Assembly: GCA_937860055.1 (NCBI GenBank)
Contig: CALMBO010000029.1
Span: 62,001-126,000 of the forward strand
Direction of reading: 5' to 3'
DNA length: 64,000 nucleotides
Source: an uncultured Verrucomicrobiota bacterium
Lineage (GTDB): Bacteria; Verrucomicrobiota; Kiritimatiellia; CAIQIC01; Lenti-01
This document shows positions 46,549-53,786 of the stretch, one piece after another. Both the position numbers and the translations under genes were made by a program. Each line of letters begins with the position of its first letter. Within the stretch, counting starts at the first letter, position 1. Below the pieces are notes generated by a model. That model searched no databases, was not told where the DNA came from, and worked only from the letters and a program-made list of their open reading frames with translations.

Positions 46549-46620
46549 GTGAATCTCAAGCGGTATTATTCCAGCTTCATCTTTAGGTCGCCGGACCCAC
46601 GGTCCGGATCGGCCCGGTGA
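46549..46620 (+). CDS. Predicted Tyr/Phe leader peptide of the aroF operon attenuator
   Basis: A 23-residue open frame from GTG 46549 to TGA 46618-46620. It reads MNLKRYYSSFIFRSPDPRSG then SAR, with tandem Tyr codons (46564-46569) and Phe-Ile-Phe (46576-46584). It lies just after the promoter and before a terminator hairpin, upstream of DAHP synthase and prephenate dehydratase, exactly where a pheL-type leader would be. No Shine-Dalgarno is visible; the predicted transcript begins at the GTG. No significance test was run on so short a frame, so this remains a prediction. Confidence 0.6.
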   Translation: MNLKRYYSSFIFRSPDPRSGSAR

Positions 46621-46684
46621 GCTGTCGCCCCGGGATTCCTTCCGAAAACCGCGTGTCCGGCGAGAGAACGGATGCGCGGTTTTT
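46588..46684 (+). promoter_or_regulatory. Attenuator: alternative antiterminator and terminator hairpins
   Basis: Terminator: AAAACCGCG (46645-46653) pairs with CGCGGTTTT (46675-46683), extended by TCCG/CGGA inside, followed by TTTTTGTTTT. Antiterminator: TCGCCGGAC (46588-46596) pairs perfectly with GTCCGGCGA (46655-46663) and continues with two mismatches to 46603/46648, 14 of 16 pairs. A local hairpin, CCGGACC/GGTCCGG (46591-46607), competes with the antiterminator. The antiterminator's upstream strand is within the leader-peptide frame, so ribosome position could choose the fold. Confidence 0.65.
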
Positions 46685-46698
46685 GTTTTGTCCCCCGG

Positions 46699-46715
46699 CC
46701 CCTGAACCCTGACCC
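46699..46715 (+). repeat. CCCTGAA heptad element before aroF
   Basis: CCCCTGAACCCTGACCCC, about two seven-base units, ends roughly 12 bases before the aroF ATG. Same family and same position relative to the start codon as before hypD. Confidence 0.6.
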
Positions 46716-46727
46716 CATGGAAAATCT

Positions 46728-47762
46728 ATGATCATCGTACTCAAGAGAAACAGCAGCGAGACCGACATCGCCACCGTCAGCGACATGGTCTGCACCCTCC
46801 GCTACCAGCCGCGCGTCATCCGCGGCGTCGAGCAAACCGTCGTCGCCTGCATCGGCGACGAGCTCAGCCACCAGTCCCTCGAGGTCCTCCGCAACCTGCC
46901 GGCCGTCGAATCCGTCTTCCCCGTCCAGAAGAAGTTCAAGCTCGTCTCCCGCGAATACCACCCGGCCGATTCCGTCGTGTCGGTCGGCGGCACCCGGATC
47001 GGCGGCGGAAACATCGAGATCCTGGCCGGCCCCTGCGCCATCGAATCCTACGACCAGTTCCGCACCGCCGTGCGGGATCTCGTCGCCTGCGGCATCCGCA
47101 TCGTCCGCGCCATGCCGTTCAAGCCCCGCACCTCCCCCTACGACTTCCAGGGCCTCAAGCAGGACGGCCTCCAGATCATGCGCGAGGTCAAGAAGGAGTT
47201 CGGCGTCGCCATGATCTCCGAGGTTCCCGGCCCCGACAAGATCGAGCCCCTCCTCGAAGTCGCCGACATGTTCCAGATCGGCGCCCGCAACGCGCAGAAC
47301 TACGACCTGCTCGAGCAGATCGCCAAGGCTGGCCGCCCCGTCCTGCTCAAGCGCGGCCTCGCCAGCACGGTCGAGGAATGGCTGACCGCCGCCGAATACC
47401 TCATTGTGAACAATTGCACGCAGGTTGTCCTCTGCGAGCGCGGCCTGCGTTCCTTCGACCCCAGCACGCGCAACCTGCTCGACCTCGGCGCCGTCGCCGT
47501 CGCCAAGCAGCTCTCGCACCTGCCCGTCATCGTGGATCCCAGCCACGCCGCCGGGGCCCGCCGGCTCGTCCCCGCCCTCGCCCGCGCCGGCCTTGCCGTC
47601 GGAGCCGACGGCCTCATCGTCGAGGCGCATCCCGACCCCCTCAATGCCTTCAGCGATGCGCCCCAGCAGCTCGAAACCGCGAAATTCCGCCAGTTCCTCG
47701 ACGATCTCGCCCCCTGGATCGAGCTCGCCCGCAAGGAACGCCAAGTCCCCAGCCCCACCTGA
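46728..47762 (+). CDS. aroF: 3-deoxy-7-phosphoheptulonate (DAHP) synthase, type I-beta
   Basis: The first enzyme of the shikimate pathway: condenses PEP and erythrose 4-phosphate. It has 344 residues. An N-terminal ferredoxin-like regulatory domain (~1-70) precedes the barrel: IEILAGPCAIESYDQFRTAV, RAMPFKPRTSPYDFQGLKQD, IGARNAQNYDLLEQIAKAGR, PVLLKRGLASTVEEWLTAAE, VVLCERGLRSFD, LPVIVDPSHAAGARRLVPAL and GLIVEAHPDPLNAFSDAPQQ. These match the Thermotoga/Bacillus-type I-beta enzymes. The gene follows a terminator-like hairpin in its leader; pheA follows 17 bases after its stop. Combined with the leader peptide, expression probably responds to charged tRNA(Tyr)/tRNA(Phe). Confidence 0.95.
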   Translation: MIIVLKRNSSETDIATVSDMVCTLRYQPRVIRGVEQTVVACIGDELSHQSLEVLRNLPAVESVFPVQKKFKLVSREYHPADSVVSVGGTRIGGGNIEILAGPCAIESYDQFRTAVRDLVACGIRIVRAMPFKPRTSPYDFQGLKQDGLQIMREVKKEFGVAMISEVPGPDKIEPLLEVADMFQIGARNAQNYDLLEQIAKAGRPVLLKRGLASTVEEWLTAAEYLIVNNCTQVVLCERGLRSFDPSTRNLLDLGAVAVAKQLSHLPVIVDPSHAAGARRLVPALARAGLAVGADGLIVEAHPDPLNAFSDAPQQLETAKFRQFLDDLAPWIELARKERQVPSPT

Positions 47763-47779
47763 ACCGGAAAGGCCGTCGC

Positions 47780-48622
47780 ATGAAAACCCCCATCCTGTAT
47801 CTCGGCCCCGAAGGCACCCATTCGCACGAAGCCGCCCTCCGGCGCTTCGGACCGAAGGCCAGGCTCATCCCCTGCCTCTCGCACTACGAGATCTTCGCCC
47901 GCCTCTGCGCCCCGCGCGCCACCCCGCGCCCCCTCGCCATCGTGCCGGTCGAAAACTCCAGCGAGGGCCCCGTCACCCAGACGCTCGACCAGCTCGCCAA
48001 CCATCCCGCCGTCGGGATCCTCGACAGCTTCTCGCTGCCGGTGCCCCAGCACCTGATGGCGCGGCGGGGAACCCGGCTGTCCGGCATCCGGCGCGTCTGC
48101 AGCCACCCCCAGGTGCTCGGACAATGCCGCGAAACGCTGGCCCGCCTCCTGCCCCGCGCGGAGCTGGTCCCCGATTCCAGCACGGCCATGGCGGCGGGAC
48201 GCGCCGCGCAGGATCCGGAAACCGCCGCCATCGCCTCGGACGCCGCCGCCAGGATCCACCGCCTCGCCATCCTCCGCAAGAACATGCAGGACCACGAGGA
48301 GAACGTGACGCGCTTCTTCACCCTCACCGCCGCCAAGATTCCTTCCCGCGCCTCCCTTCGGGCCCGCCAGCTCCGGTCGCTCATCTATCTGGTCATCGGC
48401 AACCGCCCGGGCGCGCTCCTGCATGTGCTGGCGCCGTTCGACGCCTCCGAAATCAACCTGACCTTCATCCAGAGCCGCCCCCTGCCCGGCCGCCCGTGGG
48501 AATATGGATTCTTCATCGAGGCCGCCACGGATTGGCGCTCCGCCTCCGCGCAGGCCGCCTGGCAGCTGGTCCGCGCCCTGTCGGAATCGGGCCGCAAGAT
48601 CGGCACCTATCCCGTCGCCTGA
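47780..48622 (+). CDS. pheA: Prephenate dehydratase with ACT domain
   Basis: Converts prephenate to phenylpyruvate, the committed phenylalanine step. It has 280 residues. PDT domain ~1-185: ILYLGPEGTHSHEAALRRFG, PLAIVPVENSSEGPVTQTLD, RVCSHPQVLGQCRETLARLL, DSSTAMAAGRAA and the catalytic-site NVTRFF. ACT domain ~195-280: LIYLVIGNRPGALLHVLAPF, then INLTFIQSRPLPGRPWEYGF; the GALL and SRP motifs bind phenylalanine for feedback inhibition (SRP is usually preceded by E, here Q). Lacks a fused chorismate mutase; a separate one follows. Start ATG 47780. Confidence 0.95.
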   Translation: MKTPILYLGPEGTHSHEAALRRFGPKARLIPCLSHYEIFARLCAPRATPRPLAIVPVENSSEGPVTQTLDQLANHPAVGILDSFSLPVPQHLMARRGTRLSGIRRVCSHPQVLGQCRETLARLLPRAELVPDSSTAMAAGRAAQDPETAAIASDAAARIHRLAILRKNMQDHEENVTRFFTLTAAKIPSRASLRARQLRSLIYLVIGNRPGALLHVLAPFDASEINLTFIQSRPLPGRPWEYGFFIEAATDWRSASAQAAWQLVRALSESGRKIGTYPVA

Positions 48623-48627
48623 CCGCC

Positions 48628-49206
48628 ATGGAACACCTCTCCCATCTCCGCCACATCATCGCCTCCCTCGACGAGGCGCTGGTGGACAGCCTCTGCACGC
48701 GGGCCCAGCGGCGCCTGAATGAATCGCTGTACGCCCTGCCCGCCGCGCCCCCGCCCGACCTGCAGGCCCTCGCCGGGCAGTTTGCGGATTCCCCCACCCT
48801 CGCGGGCCGCGCCCACCTCCTGCGCCCCGCCTATCTCCACACCCTGCTCCCCCTCCTGTGCGATCCCGGCCAGGACAAGGGCCAGCCCGCCTGCCTCTCC
48901 GCGGACGGCGCCTGCCTGGATGCCCTCGCGCGCCGCCTCGCCCTCTCCGTCCATGTCGCCACCCGCAAGCTCGAGGCGCTTCCCGAAGCCCTCCAGTCCG
49001 CCATCCGATCCGGCGATCCGGCGCGCGTCGAACAGGCCATCACCCATCCCGCCGTCGAGGCCGAGGTGGTCGCCCGCGTGCAGAACCGGGCCTCCGCGCG
49101 CGCGGCCAATCCCGAAATCCCCGCACGCATCGGCCGGCTCTATGCGGAATGGATCATCCCGCTCTCGCGGAAGATCCAGGTCCATGGTCTCCTCGCCGGC
49201 CGCTGA
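48628..49206 (+). CDS. AroQ-class chorismate mutase (yeast-like extended form)
   Basis: A 192-residue helical protein: LRHIIASLDEALVDSLCTRA at the N-terminus (matching the LR..I...D..L...L..R helix of AroQ), a middle helix pair with CLDALARRLALSVHVATRKL, and a C-terminal RIGRLYAEWIIPLSRKIQVH. The order and the C-terminal helix resemble the longer eukaryote-type AroQ mutases rather than the ~90-residue bacterial form. It rearranges chorismate to prephenate, feeding PheA. Starts five bases after the pheA stop, so it is the third gene of the phenylalanine operon. Called from pattern plus context; active-site residues cannot be assigned with certainty. Confidence 0.75.
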   Translation: MEHLSHLRHIIASLDEALVDSLCTRAQRRLNESLYALPAAPPPDLQALAGQFADSPTLAGRAHLLRPAYLHTLLPLLCDPGQDKGQPACLSADGACLDALARRLALSVHVATRKLEALPEALQSAIRSGDPARVEQAITHPAVEAEVVARVQNRASARAANPEIPARIGRLYAEWIIPLSRKIQVHGLLAGR

Positions 49207-49269
49207 TCCCCTTCGCCCTCCCTTTTGGGCTTTCCTCCTCCCCCCGCCCCATGGCATCTTTTCCAAATC

Positions 49270-50937
49270 ATGAAGAAGACCATCATCATCACGCTTGAAA
49301 GCGGCCAGAAGATCCCCTGCCCCTCCCAGACCCTCGTCGGAGAGCTGCTCCACGACCTGGCCGATCCCGTCACGGGACTCCCCTATCTCGGGGCCCTCGT
49401 GAACAACGAACTGGTCACCTTCGGCTACACCCTCGACATCGATTCCACCGTCCGCTTCGTCACCATGGCGTCCGCCGGCGGCATGCAGATCTATGTCCGG
49501 TCCCTCTCCTTCCTCCTCGCCAAGGCCGTCAAGGATCTCCATCCCAAGGCCCGGTTCTCCGTCGAACACGCCCTGGGCCCCGGCCTCTACTGCGAATTCG
49601 AAATCGACGGCGTCCGGGGCATCTCCCCCGGGCAGGCCGAGGCGCTCGAAGCCCACATGCGCGACCTCGTCGTCTCCGACCGTCCCATCCTCCGCCAGCG
49701 CATCTCCTATACCGCCGCCATCGAGCAGTTCACCAAGAACGGACAGGACGACAAGGTCTCGCTCCTGCGTTTCACCAACACCCCCAAGATCGTTACCTAC
49801 GTCTGCGAAAACTTCTCGGATCTCGCCACCGGTCCCATGACCCGTTCCACCGGGCCGCTCCAGTTCTTCCACATCGTCCCCTGCCAGACCGGCTTCGTCC
49901 TCCAGATGCCCACTTGCGACATCGCGCCGCGCGTCCCCGAATTCAAGCCCATCAAGGTCCTTTCCGAAACCTTCCAGGAATACAACCGGTGGGGCCGCAT
50001 CCTCGGCATCAACACCGTGGGCCGGCTCAATGAAATCATCGCCGCGAACGAGATCCGCGACTTCGTGAAGGTCGCCGAAGCCCTGCACGAAAAGAAGATC
50101 GCGGCCATCGCCGACCAGATCGCCTCCACCCCTTCCGTCAAGTGGGTCCTCATCGCCGGTCCCTCCTCCTCCGGCAAGACCACTTTCGCCAAGCGCCTCG
50201 CCATCCAGCTCCGCGTCAACGGCCTGCGCCCCGTCACCCTGGGAACCGACGACTATTTCGTCGATCGCCAGCACACGCCCCGCACCCCTTCCGGCGACTA
50301 CGACTTCGAGCACCTCCACGCCGTGGACACCGCCGTCCTCAACCATGACCTCGCCGAGCTCGATGCCGGACGCGAAATCCAGCTGCCCACGTTCGATTTC
50401 CATACCGGCACCCGCTCCTACAAAGGCAAGAAGCTCCGCCTCGACGAAGACCAGGTCGTCGTCCTCGAAGGCATCCATTCCCTCAACCCCGAGCTCACCC
50501 CCGCCATCCCGGATGCCCGCAAGTTCCTCATCTACATCTCCGCCCTCACCCAGCTCAACCTCGACAACAACAACCGCATCCCCACCACCGACAACCGGCT
50601 CCTGCGCCGCCTGGTCCGCGACCACCGCTACCGCGGCCACTCCGCCACCAAGACCCTCGAGATGTGGCCCAACGTCGGCCGCGGCGAACGGACCTGGATC
50701 TTCCCCTTCCAGGAGGAGGCCGACGCCGTCTTCAATTCCGCCCTCGACTACGAACTCGCCATCCTCTCCGTGCTCGCCCGCCCCCTCCTTTCCGAAATCA
50801 AGCCCCACCAGCACGTCTACGCCGAGGCCCGCCGCATGCTGGAATTCCTTTCCCACTTCATCCCCCTCTCCACCGACATCCCCCCTCCCACCTCCATCAT
50901 CCGCGAATTCGTCGGCGGTTCCGACTTCGACTACTAA
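49270..50937 (+). CDS. TGS-domain uridine kinase-like protein
   Basis: A 555-residue protein of the Udk-like/phosphoribulokinase-related family found with TGS domains. N-terminal TGS-like region (~1-65, IIITLESGQKIPCPSQT), a threonyl-tRNA-synthetase second-domain-like segment (~80-230), then a P-loop kinase from ~290: VKWVLIAGPSSSGKTTFAKR, VTLGTDDYFVDRQHTPRTPS, GDYDFEHLHAVDTAVLNHDL, PTFDFHTGTRSYKG and VVVLEGIHSLNPELTP. Such proteins phosphorylate uridine or a related nucleoside; the substrate here is unproven. Start ATG 49270, no strong ribosome site. Independent of the upstream aro genes by a 63-base gap. Confidence 0.88.
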   Translation: MKKTIIITLESGQKIPCPSQTLVGELLHDLADPVTGLPYLGALVNNELVTFGYTLDIDSTVRFVTMASAGGMQIYVRSLSFLLAKAVKDLHPKARFSVEHALGPGLYCEFEIDGVRGISPGQAEALEAHMRDLVVSDRPILRQRISYTAAIEQFTKNGQDDKVSLLRFTNTPKIVTYVCENFSDLATGPMTRSTGPLQFFHIVPCQTGFVLQMPTCDIAPRVPEFKPIKVLSETFQEYNRWGRILGINTVGRLNEIIAANEIRDFVKVAEALHEKKIAAIADQIASTPSVKWVLIAGPSSSGKTTFAKRLAIQLRVNGLRPVTLGTDDYFVDRQHTPRTPSGDYDFEHLHAVDTAVLNHDLAELDAGREIQLPTFDFHTGTRSYKGKKLRLDEDQVVVLEGIHSLNPELTPAIPDARKFLIYISALTQLNLDNNNRIPTTDNRLLRRLVRDHRYRGHSATKTLEMWPNVGRGERTWIFPFQEEADAVFNSALDYELAILSVLARPLLSEIKPHQHVYAEARRMLEFLSHFIPLSTDIPPPTSIIREFVGGSDFDY

Positions 50938-50941
50938 CCCC

Positions 50942-50970
50942 TTGCCAATCCCCGCCTCCGGAGATACAGT
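50942..50970 (+). promoter_or_regulatory. Promoter for the small membrane protein
   Basis: TTGCCA (50942-50947), 17 bases, TACAGT (50965-50970); the ATG at 50978 is seven bases later, again predicting a leaderless mRNA. Confidence 0.45.
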
Positions 50971-50977
50971 CCCCGCC

Positions 50978-51262
50978 ATGATGCCCACCTACCAGCTGGA
51001 AGCGATCTTCGTCCGCATCGGCCTTGCCCTGGGCGCCGGCGTCCTCATTTTCATCGTCCCCATCGCCCACCGCCTCACCCGCTACGAACCCTCCCGGGCC
51101 AAGCGCGTCTTTTTCCACCTCGTCTCCTTCGCCGCCCTCATCGGCTTCTGCTTCTACGCCGTCTATCTCTGGAACCGATTCGTCCCCCGCGAGCCCGAAG
51201 CCCCCGCTCCTGTTTCCTATCCCGAAACCCCCGTCGTTCCGCCTCCACCCGCCGCCCCTTGA
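50978..51262 (+). CDS. Small two-helix membrane protein
   Basis: A 94-residue protein with two hydrophobic segments (IFVRIGLALGAGVLIFIVPI and VSFAALIGFCFYAVYLW) separated by a basic loop (HRLTRYEPSRAKR), then a Pro/Glu-rich tail (PREPEAPAPVSYPETPVVPP). No family recognised. Start ATG 50978 (50981 also possible). Convergent with the HTH-EIIA gene. Confidence 0.65.
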   Translation: MMPTYQLEAIFVRIGLALGAGVLIFIVPIAHRLTRYEPSRAKRVFFHLVSFAALIGFCFYAVYLWNRFVPREPEAPAPVSYPETPVVPPPPAAP

Positions 51263-51332
51263 TTCCCCAAATCCCCGCGCCCCCCCCATGCGCGGGAAGG
51301 CGCCGGAAGGGAAATTCCGCCGGATCCCCCTG

Positions 51333-51358
51333 AAAAAGCCTCCTGCCCCTCAGGGCAG
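51333..51358 (-). terminator. Likely terminator of the HTH-EIIA gene, overlapping its stop
   Basis: On the minus strand CTGCCC (51358-51353) TGAG GGGCAG (51348-51343) then GAGGCTTTTT (T run at 51337-51333). The TGA stop codon lies in the loop, so the end of the reading frame is part of the hairpin. Confidence 0.5.
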
Positions 51359-52078
51359 CCGGGTCTGCTGGATCACCTGCTGCTCGCGGTCGACGAGAAG
51401 GCGATGCAGCTCCCGGGGATCGTTTGTGCCGCGCATCTCCATCAGGAGGCTTGTCTGGTGGCACATCATGCACAGGCGGGCCAGCACATGCAGGTGGATG
51501 CGGTCGTCCTGGCAGCAGATCAGGAAAAAGATGTCCGTCGTCGAACCGTCCGGCGAACCAAAAGGCACCTGCCCCACCGTTTTGCCCACCACCACGAACG
51601 AATCCTCGAACATGTAGGGTTCGTGGTTGCGGGGATGCAGCAGCGCCAGTCCGCCGGACAGCGCCGTGGAACAAAGCTTCTCGCGCTCGACCAGGCTCTC
51701 CAGCAGCTCGTCGCGGTAGCAGAGCAGCTCCGTGCGGTCCGCCAGATCCACCATCTGGCGGAGCACCGACGCCTTCGTCCGGCACGTCATCCCCCCCTCG
51801 ATCCATTCCGGCTTCAGCAGCGACGGCACAATGGCCGCCTCGTCCGACAGGTCATGGTACTTCGCCGTGCTGCGCCGGTGGAAATCCTTCAGCTTCTCCT
51901 CGCTGGACGCCAGCAGCCTCCGCGAGGCCCATTCATCCACCGCGTTGTGCCGGAAGATCAGCCGCCCCCCCTGCTTCTCGCACGGAATCTCGCCGCGCCG
52001 CCCCAGCTCCGCCACGGCTTCCTCCGGCAGATGCAGGTATTCGGCCGCTTCGGCCAGGCTGAAGATCCGGAAGGGCAT
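51350..52078 (-). CDS. Excisionase-type HTH fused to PTS EIIA(Fru/Ntr)-like domain
   Basis: A 242-residue protein. Residues ~1-55 form a MerR/excisionase-like DNA-binding helix-turn-helix (FSLAEAAEYLHLPEEAVAEL, then GEIPCEKQGGRLIFRHNAVD). Residues ~90-240 match the EIIA type-2 (fructose/nitrogen PTS) fold: SVLRQMVDLADRTELLCYRD, ELLESLVEREKLCSTALSGG, LALLHPRNHEPYMFEDSFVV with the candidate phospho-accepting His in LLHPR, and STTDIFFLICCQDDRIHLHV. Suggests a phosphorylation-responsive regulator rather than a sugar carrier. Target DNA is unknown; no other PTS gene is in the window. Start ATG 52078. Confidence 0.87.
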   Translation of the reverse strand: MPFRIFSLAEAAEYLHLPEEAVAELGRRGEIPCEKQGGRLIFRHNAVDEWASRRLLASSEEKLKDFHRRSTAKYHDLSDEAAIVPSLLKPEWIEGGMTCRTKASVLRQMVDLADRTELLCYRDELLESLVEREKLCSTALSGGLALLHPRNHEPYMFEDSFVVVGKTVGQVPFGSPDGSTTDIFFLICCQDDRIHLHVLARLCMMCHQTSLLMEMRGTNDPRELHRLLVDREQQVIQQTRLP

Positions 52079-52097
52079 GGCGCGCCTCGCTCCCGCC

Positions 52098-52490
52098 TCA
52101 GATCTTCAGGAGGCCGGCCGCGAAGGCCAGCAGCATCGCCAGCACCAGCACCAGCAGGCTGGCCGTGGCCTTCGGAAAGGGACTCCCGTCCGCCTGCCGC
52201 CGCAGCCACTTGGAATAGAGCGCCGCCCCGCCCGTCGCCAGCGTCAGCAACAGCATCGCCAGGAAGAACACCTGGTTTTTCCAGACCGTCGCCGCCGGCC
52301 CCGCGCCCGGCGAACCCGACCCGCCCATCGCCGCCTTCCCCACCAGCGGCAGGATCATGCATTGGAAGAGGAACAGCAACCCGAACAAGATGGCGAGCGA
52401 CTGCCCCACCGTTGGCGCGGCCAGCCGCTTCTTGAACTCCACAACGCCCGGTTCCGGCGGGACGGATTTGGTTTTCGCTTCCTTGTTCAT
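52098..52490 (-). CDS. Three-helix membrane protein of unknown function
   Basis: A 130-residue protein: charged N-terminus (MNKEAKTKSVPPEPG), then hydrophobic segments SLAILFGLLFLFQCMILPLV, NQVFFLAMLLLTLATGGAAL and ATASLLVLVLAMLLAFAAGL, with a Gly/Ser-rich loop (AAMGGSGSPGAGPAA). No family recognised. Its stop is 19 bases before the HTH-EIIA start, so the two may share a transcript. Start ATG 52490; a GTG at 52508 in frame is an alternative. Confidence 0.6.
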   Translation of the reverse strand: MNKEAKTKSVPPEPGVVEFKKRLAAPTVGQSLAILFGLLFLFQCMILPLVGKAAMGGSGSPGAGPAATVWKNQVFFLAMLLLTLATGGAALYSKWLRRQADGSPFPKATASLLVLVLAMLLAFAAGLLKI

Positions 52491-52615
52491 CGCCGGGACA
52501 TTCTCCACAGTCTTCCGGATATTTCAAGCACAAGCCGCCCCGCTCCCCGCTGTTTCTTTGCGCTTTCTTCCCGTCCGGACGCGGGATAGGATGGAGGTCC
52601 GAAAGGAATTCCGCC

Positions 52616-53182
52616 ATGCGCAAGAAAATCCAGAATGTCCTCATCCTCCTCGGCAGCCCCCGCGAAGACGGCAATTCCACCCGGCTGGCCTACGCCTTTG
52701 CCGATGCCGCCAGCCGCCAGGGACACCGCGTGCAATCCATCCGGCTTCCCGCCCTCGACATCGGCCCCTGCGATGGCTGCCGGCAATGCTGGAAAAGGGC
52801 CTCCGAACCCTGCGTCATCCGCGACGACATGGACTCCGTCTATCCGCTCCTCCTCGACGCCGATGTCCTCGCGTTCGCCACGCCCCTGCATTTCTATACC
52901 TGGTCCGCCTCCATCAAGAGGCTGACCGACCGCCTCGTCTGCCTCGGCCCCGACTTCAAGCGGAACCTCAAGGGCCGGCGTTCCCTCCTCTTCGCCGCCG
53001 CCGCCGACGACCGTCCCGCCGCCTTCGCCGGTTTGAAGGCCACCTACCGCCTCGTCGCCGAATACATGGGCTGGAAACCTCTCGGCGAAGTGCTGGTCGG
53101 CGGCGTCGAGGCCGAAGGCGACATCGCCCGCGCCAAACGCGCCCTCGCCAAGGCGGAAGCCCTCGGCACCAGGCTGTCTTGA
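52616..53182 (+). CDS. NADPH-dependent FMN reductase / flavodoxin-fold oxidoreductase
   Basis: A 188-residue flavoprotein: LLGSPREDGNSTRLAYAF (phosphate-binding loop, residues 11-28), the cysteine pair region IGPCDGCRQCWKRASEPCVI, DADVLAFATPLHFYTWSASI and LTDRLVCLG. Similar in class to the gene at 4470-5051 but clearly diverged. Substrate unknown; probably flavin or quinone reduction. Start ATG 52616, with AAGGAA seven bases upstream. Confidence 0.87.
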   Translation: MRKKIQNVLILLGSPREDGNSTRLAYAFADAASRQGHRVQSIRLPALDIGPCDGCRQCWKRASEPCVIRDDMDSVYPLLLDADVLAFATPLHFYTWSASIKRLTDRLVCLGPDFKRNLKGRRSLLFAAAADDRPAAFAGLKATYRLVAEYMGWKPLGEVLVGGVEAEGDIARAKRALAKAEALGTRLS

Positions 53183-53210
53183 TCCGCCAGGGGATTTTCC
53201 GCCGCCTTCA

Positions 53211-53239
53211 TTGCCATTCCCTCCTCTTCGTGGTATGGT
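53211..53239 (+). promoter_or_regulatory. Promoter for the GNAT/PLC-like/tlyA/nadK operon
   Basis: TTGCCA (53211-53216), 17 bases, TATGGT (53234-53239), about 34 bases before the GNAT ATG. Confidence 0.4.
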
Positions 53240-53273
53240 CCCACGTTCAATTGACAACCGGAAACGACACGAC

Positions 53274-53786
53274 ATGAGCACACCCCAGCCCGTCATTCGA
53301 AAAGCCTGTTTCAGCGATGGTCCCGCCATTTTCCGCCGGATCAAGTCGCATCCCAACGAGCTGGTTCCCCGCCCCATCAGCGACATCATGCTCAACATCG
53401 ACCGGTTCCTTGTCGCCGACCTCGATGGCGAAATCGTCGGCACCGCCTCGTGGGCCGTCCTGCCCGAGCTCGATACCGCCAAGAATCCCTCCATCGAAAT
53501 CCAGTCCGTCTCCGTGCGCGAAGACATGCAGAAGCATGGCCTGGGCCGCCGGATGGTCGAAGCCGCCCTCGCCCGCGTCGCCGAATTCAAACCCGACCAG
53601 GTCATCGTGCTCACGTTCACCCCCTCCTTCTTCGCCCGGCTGGGATTCGTCCCCGTTTCCAAGGAAACGCTCATGTACAAGCTCTACAAGGGCTGCATGA
53701 ACTGCGCCAAGTACGACTCTCCCTTCACCTGCCCCGAAGTCGCCATGGCCTACAATCCTCGCAGCACGAAGGCCCCTCCGCCGTGA
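53274..53786 (+). CDS. GNAT-family N-acetyltransferase, ArgA-like with Cys-rich C-terminus
   Basis: A 170-residue acetyltransferase: IRKACFSDGPAIFRRIKSHP at the N-terminus, FLVADLDGEIVGTASW, IEIQSVSVREDMQKHGLGRR (acetyl-CoA loop V.....HGLGR) and VLTFTPSFFARLGFVPVSKE. The C-terminal KGCMNCAKYDSPFTCPEVAM resembles the cysteine-containing end of single-domain N-acetylglutamate synthases (C..C.....C.E.AM). Arginine-pathway function is plausible but unproven. Start ATG 53274. Its TGA overlaps the GTG of the next gene (GTGA), beginning a run of four overlapping genes. Confidence 0.82.
   Translation: MSTPQPVIRKACFSDGPAIFRRIKSHPNELVPRPISDIMLNIDRFLVADLDGEIVGTASWAVLPELDTAKNPSIEIQSVSVREDMQKHGLGRRMVEAALARVAEFKPDQVIVLTFTPSFFARLGFVPVSKETLMYKLYKGCMNCAKYDSPFTCPEVAMAYNPRSTKAPPP

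Noticed and set aside
46717-46731. Four-codon frame ATG GAA AAT CTA TGA overlapping the aroF start
   Set aside because: No ribosome site and too short to judge; probably chance.
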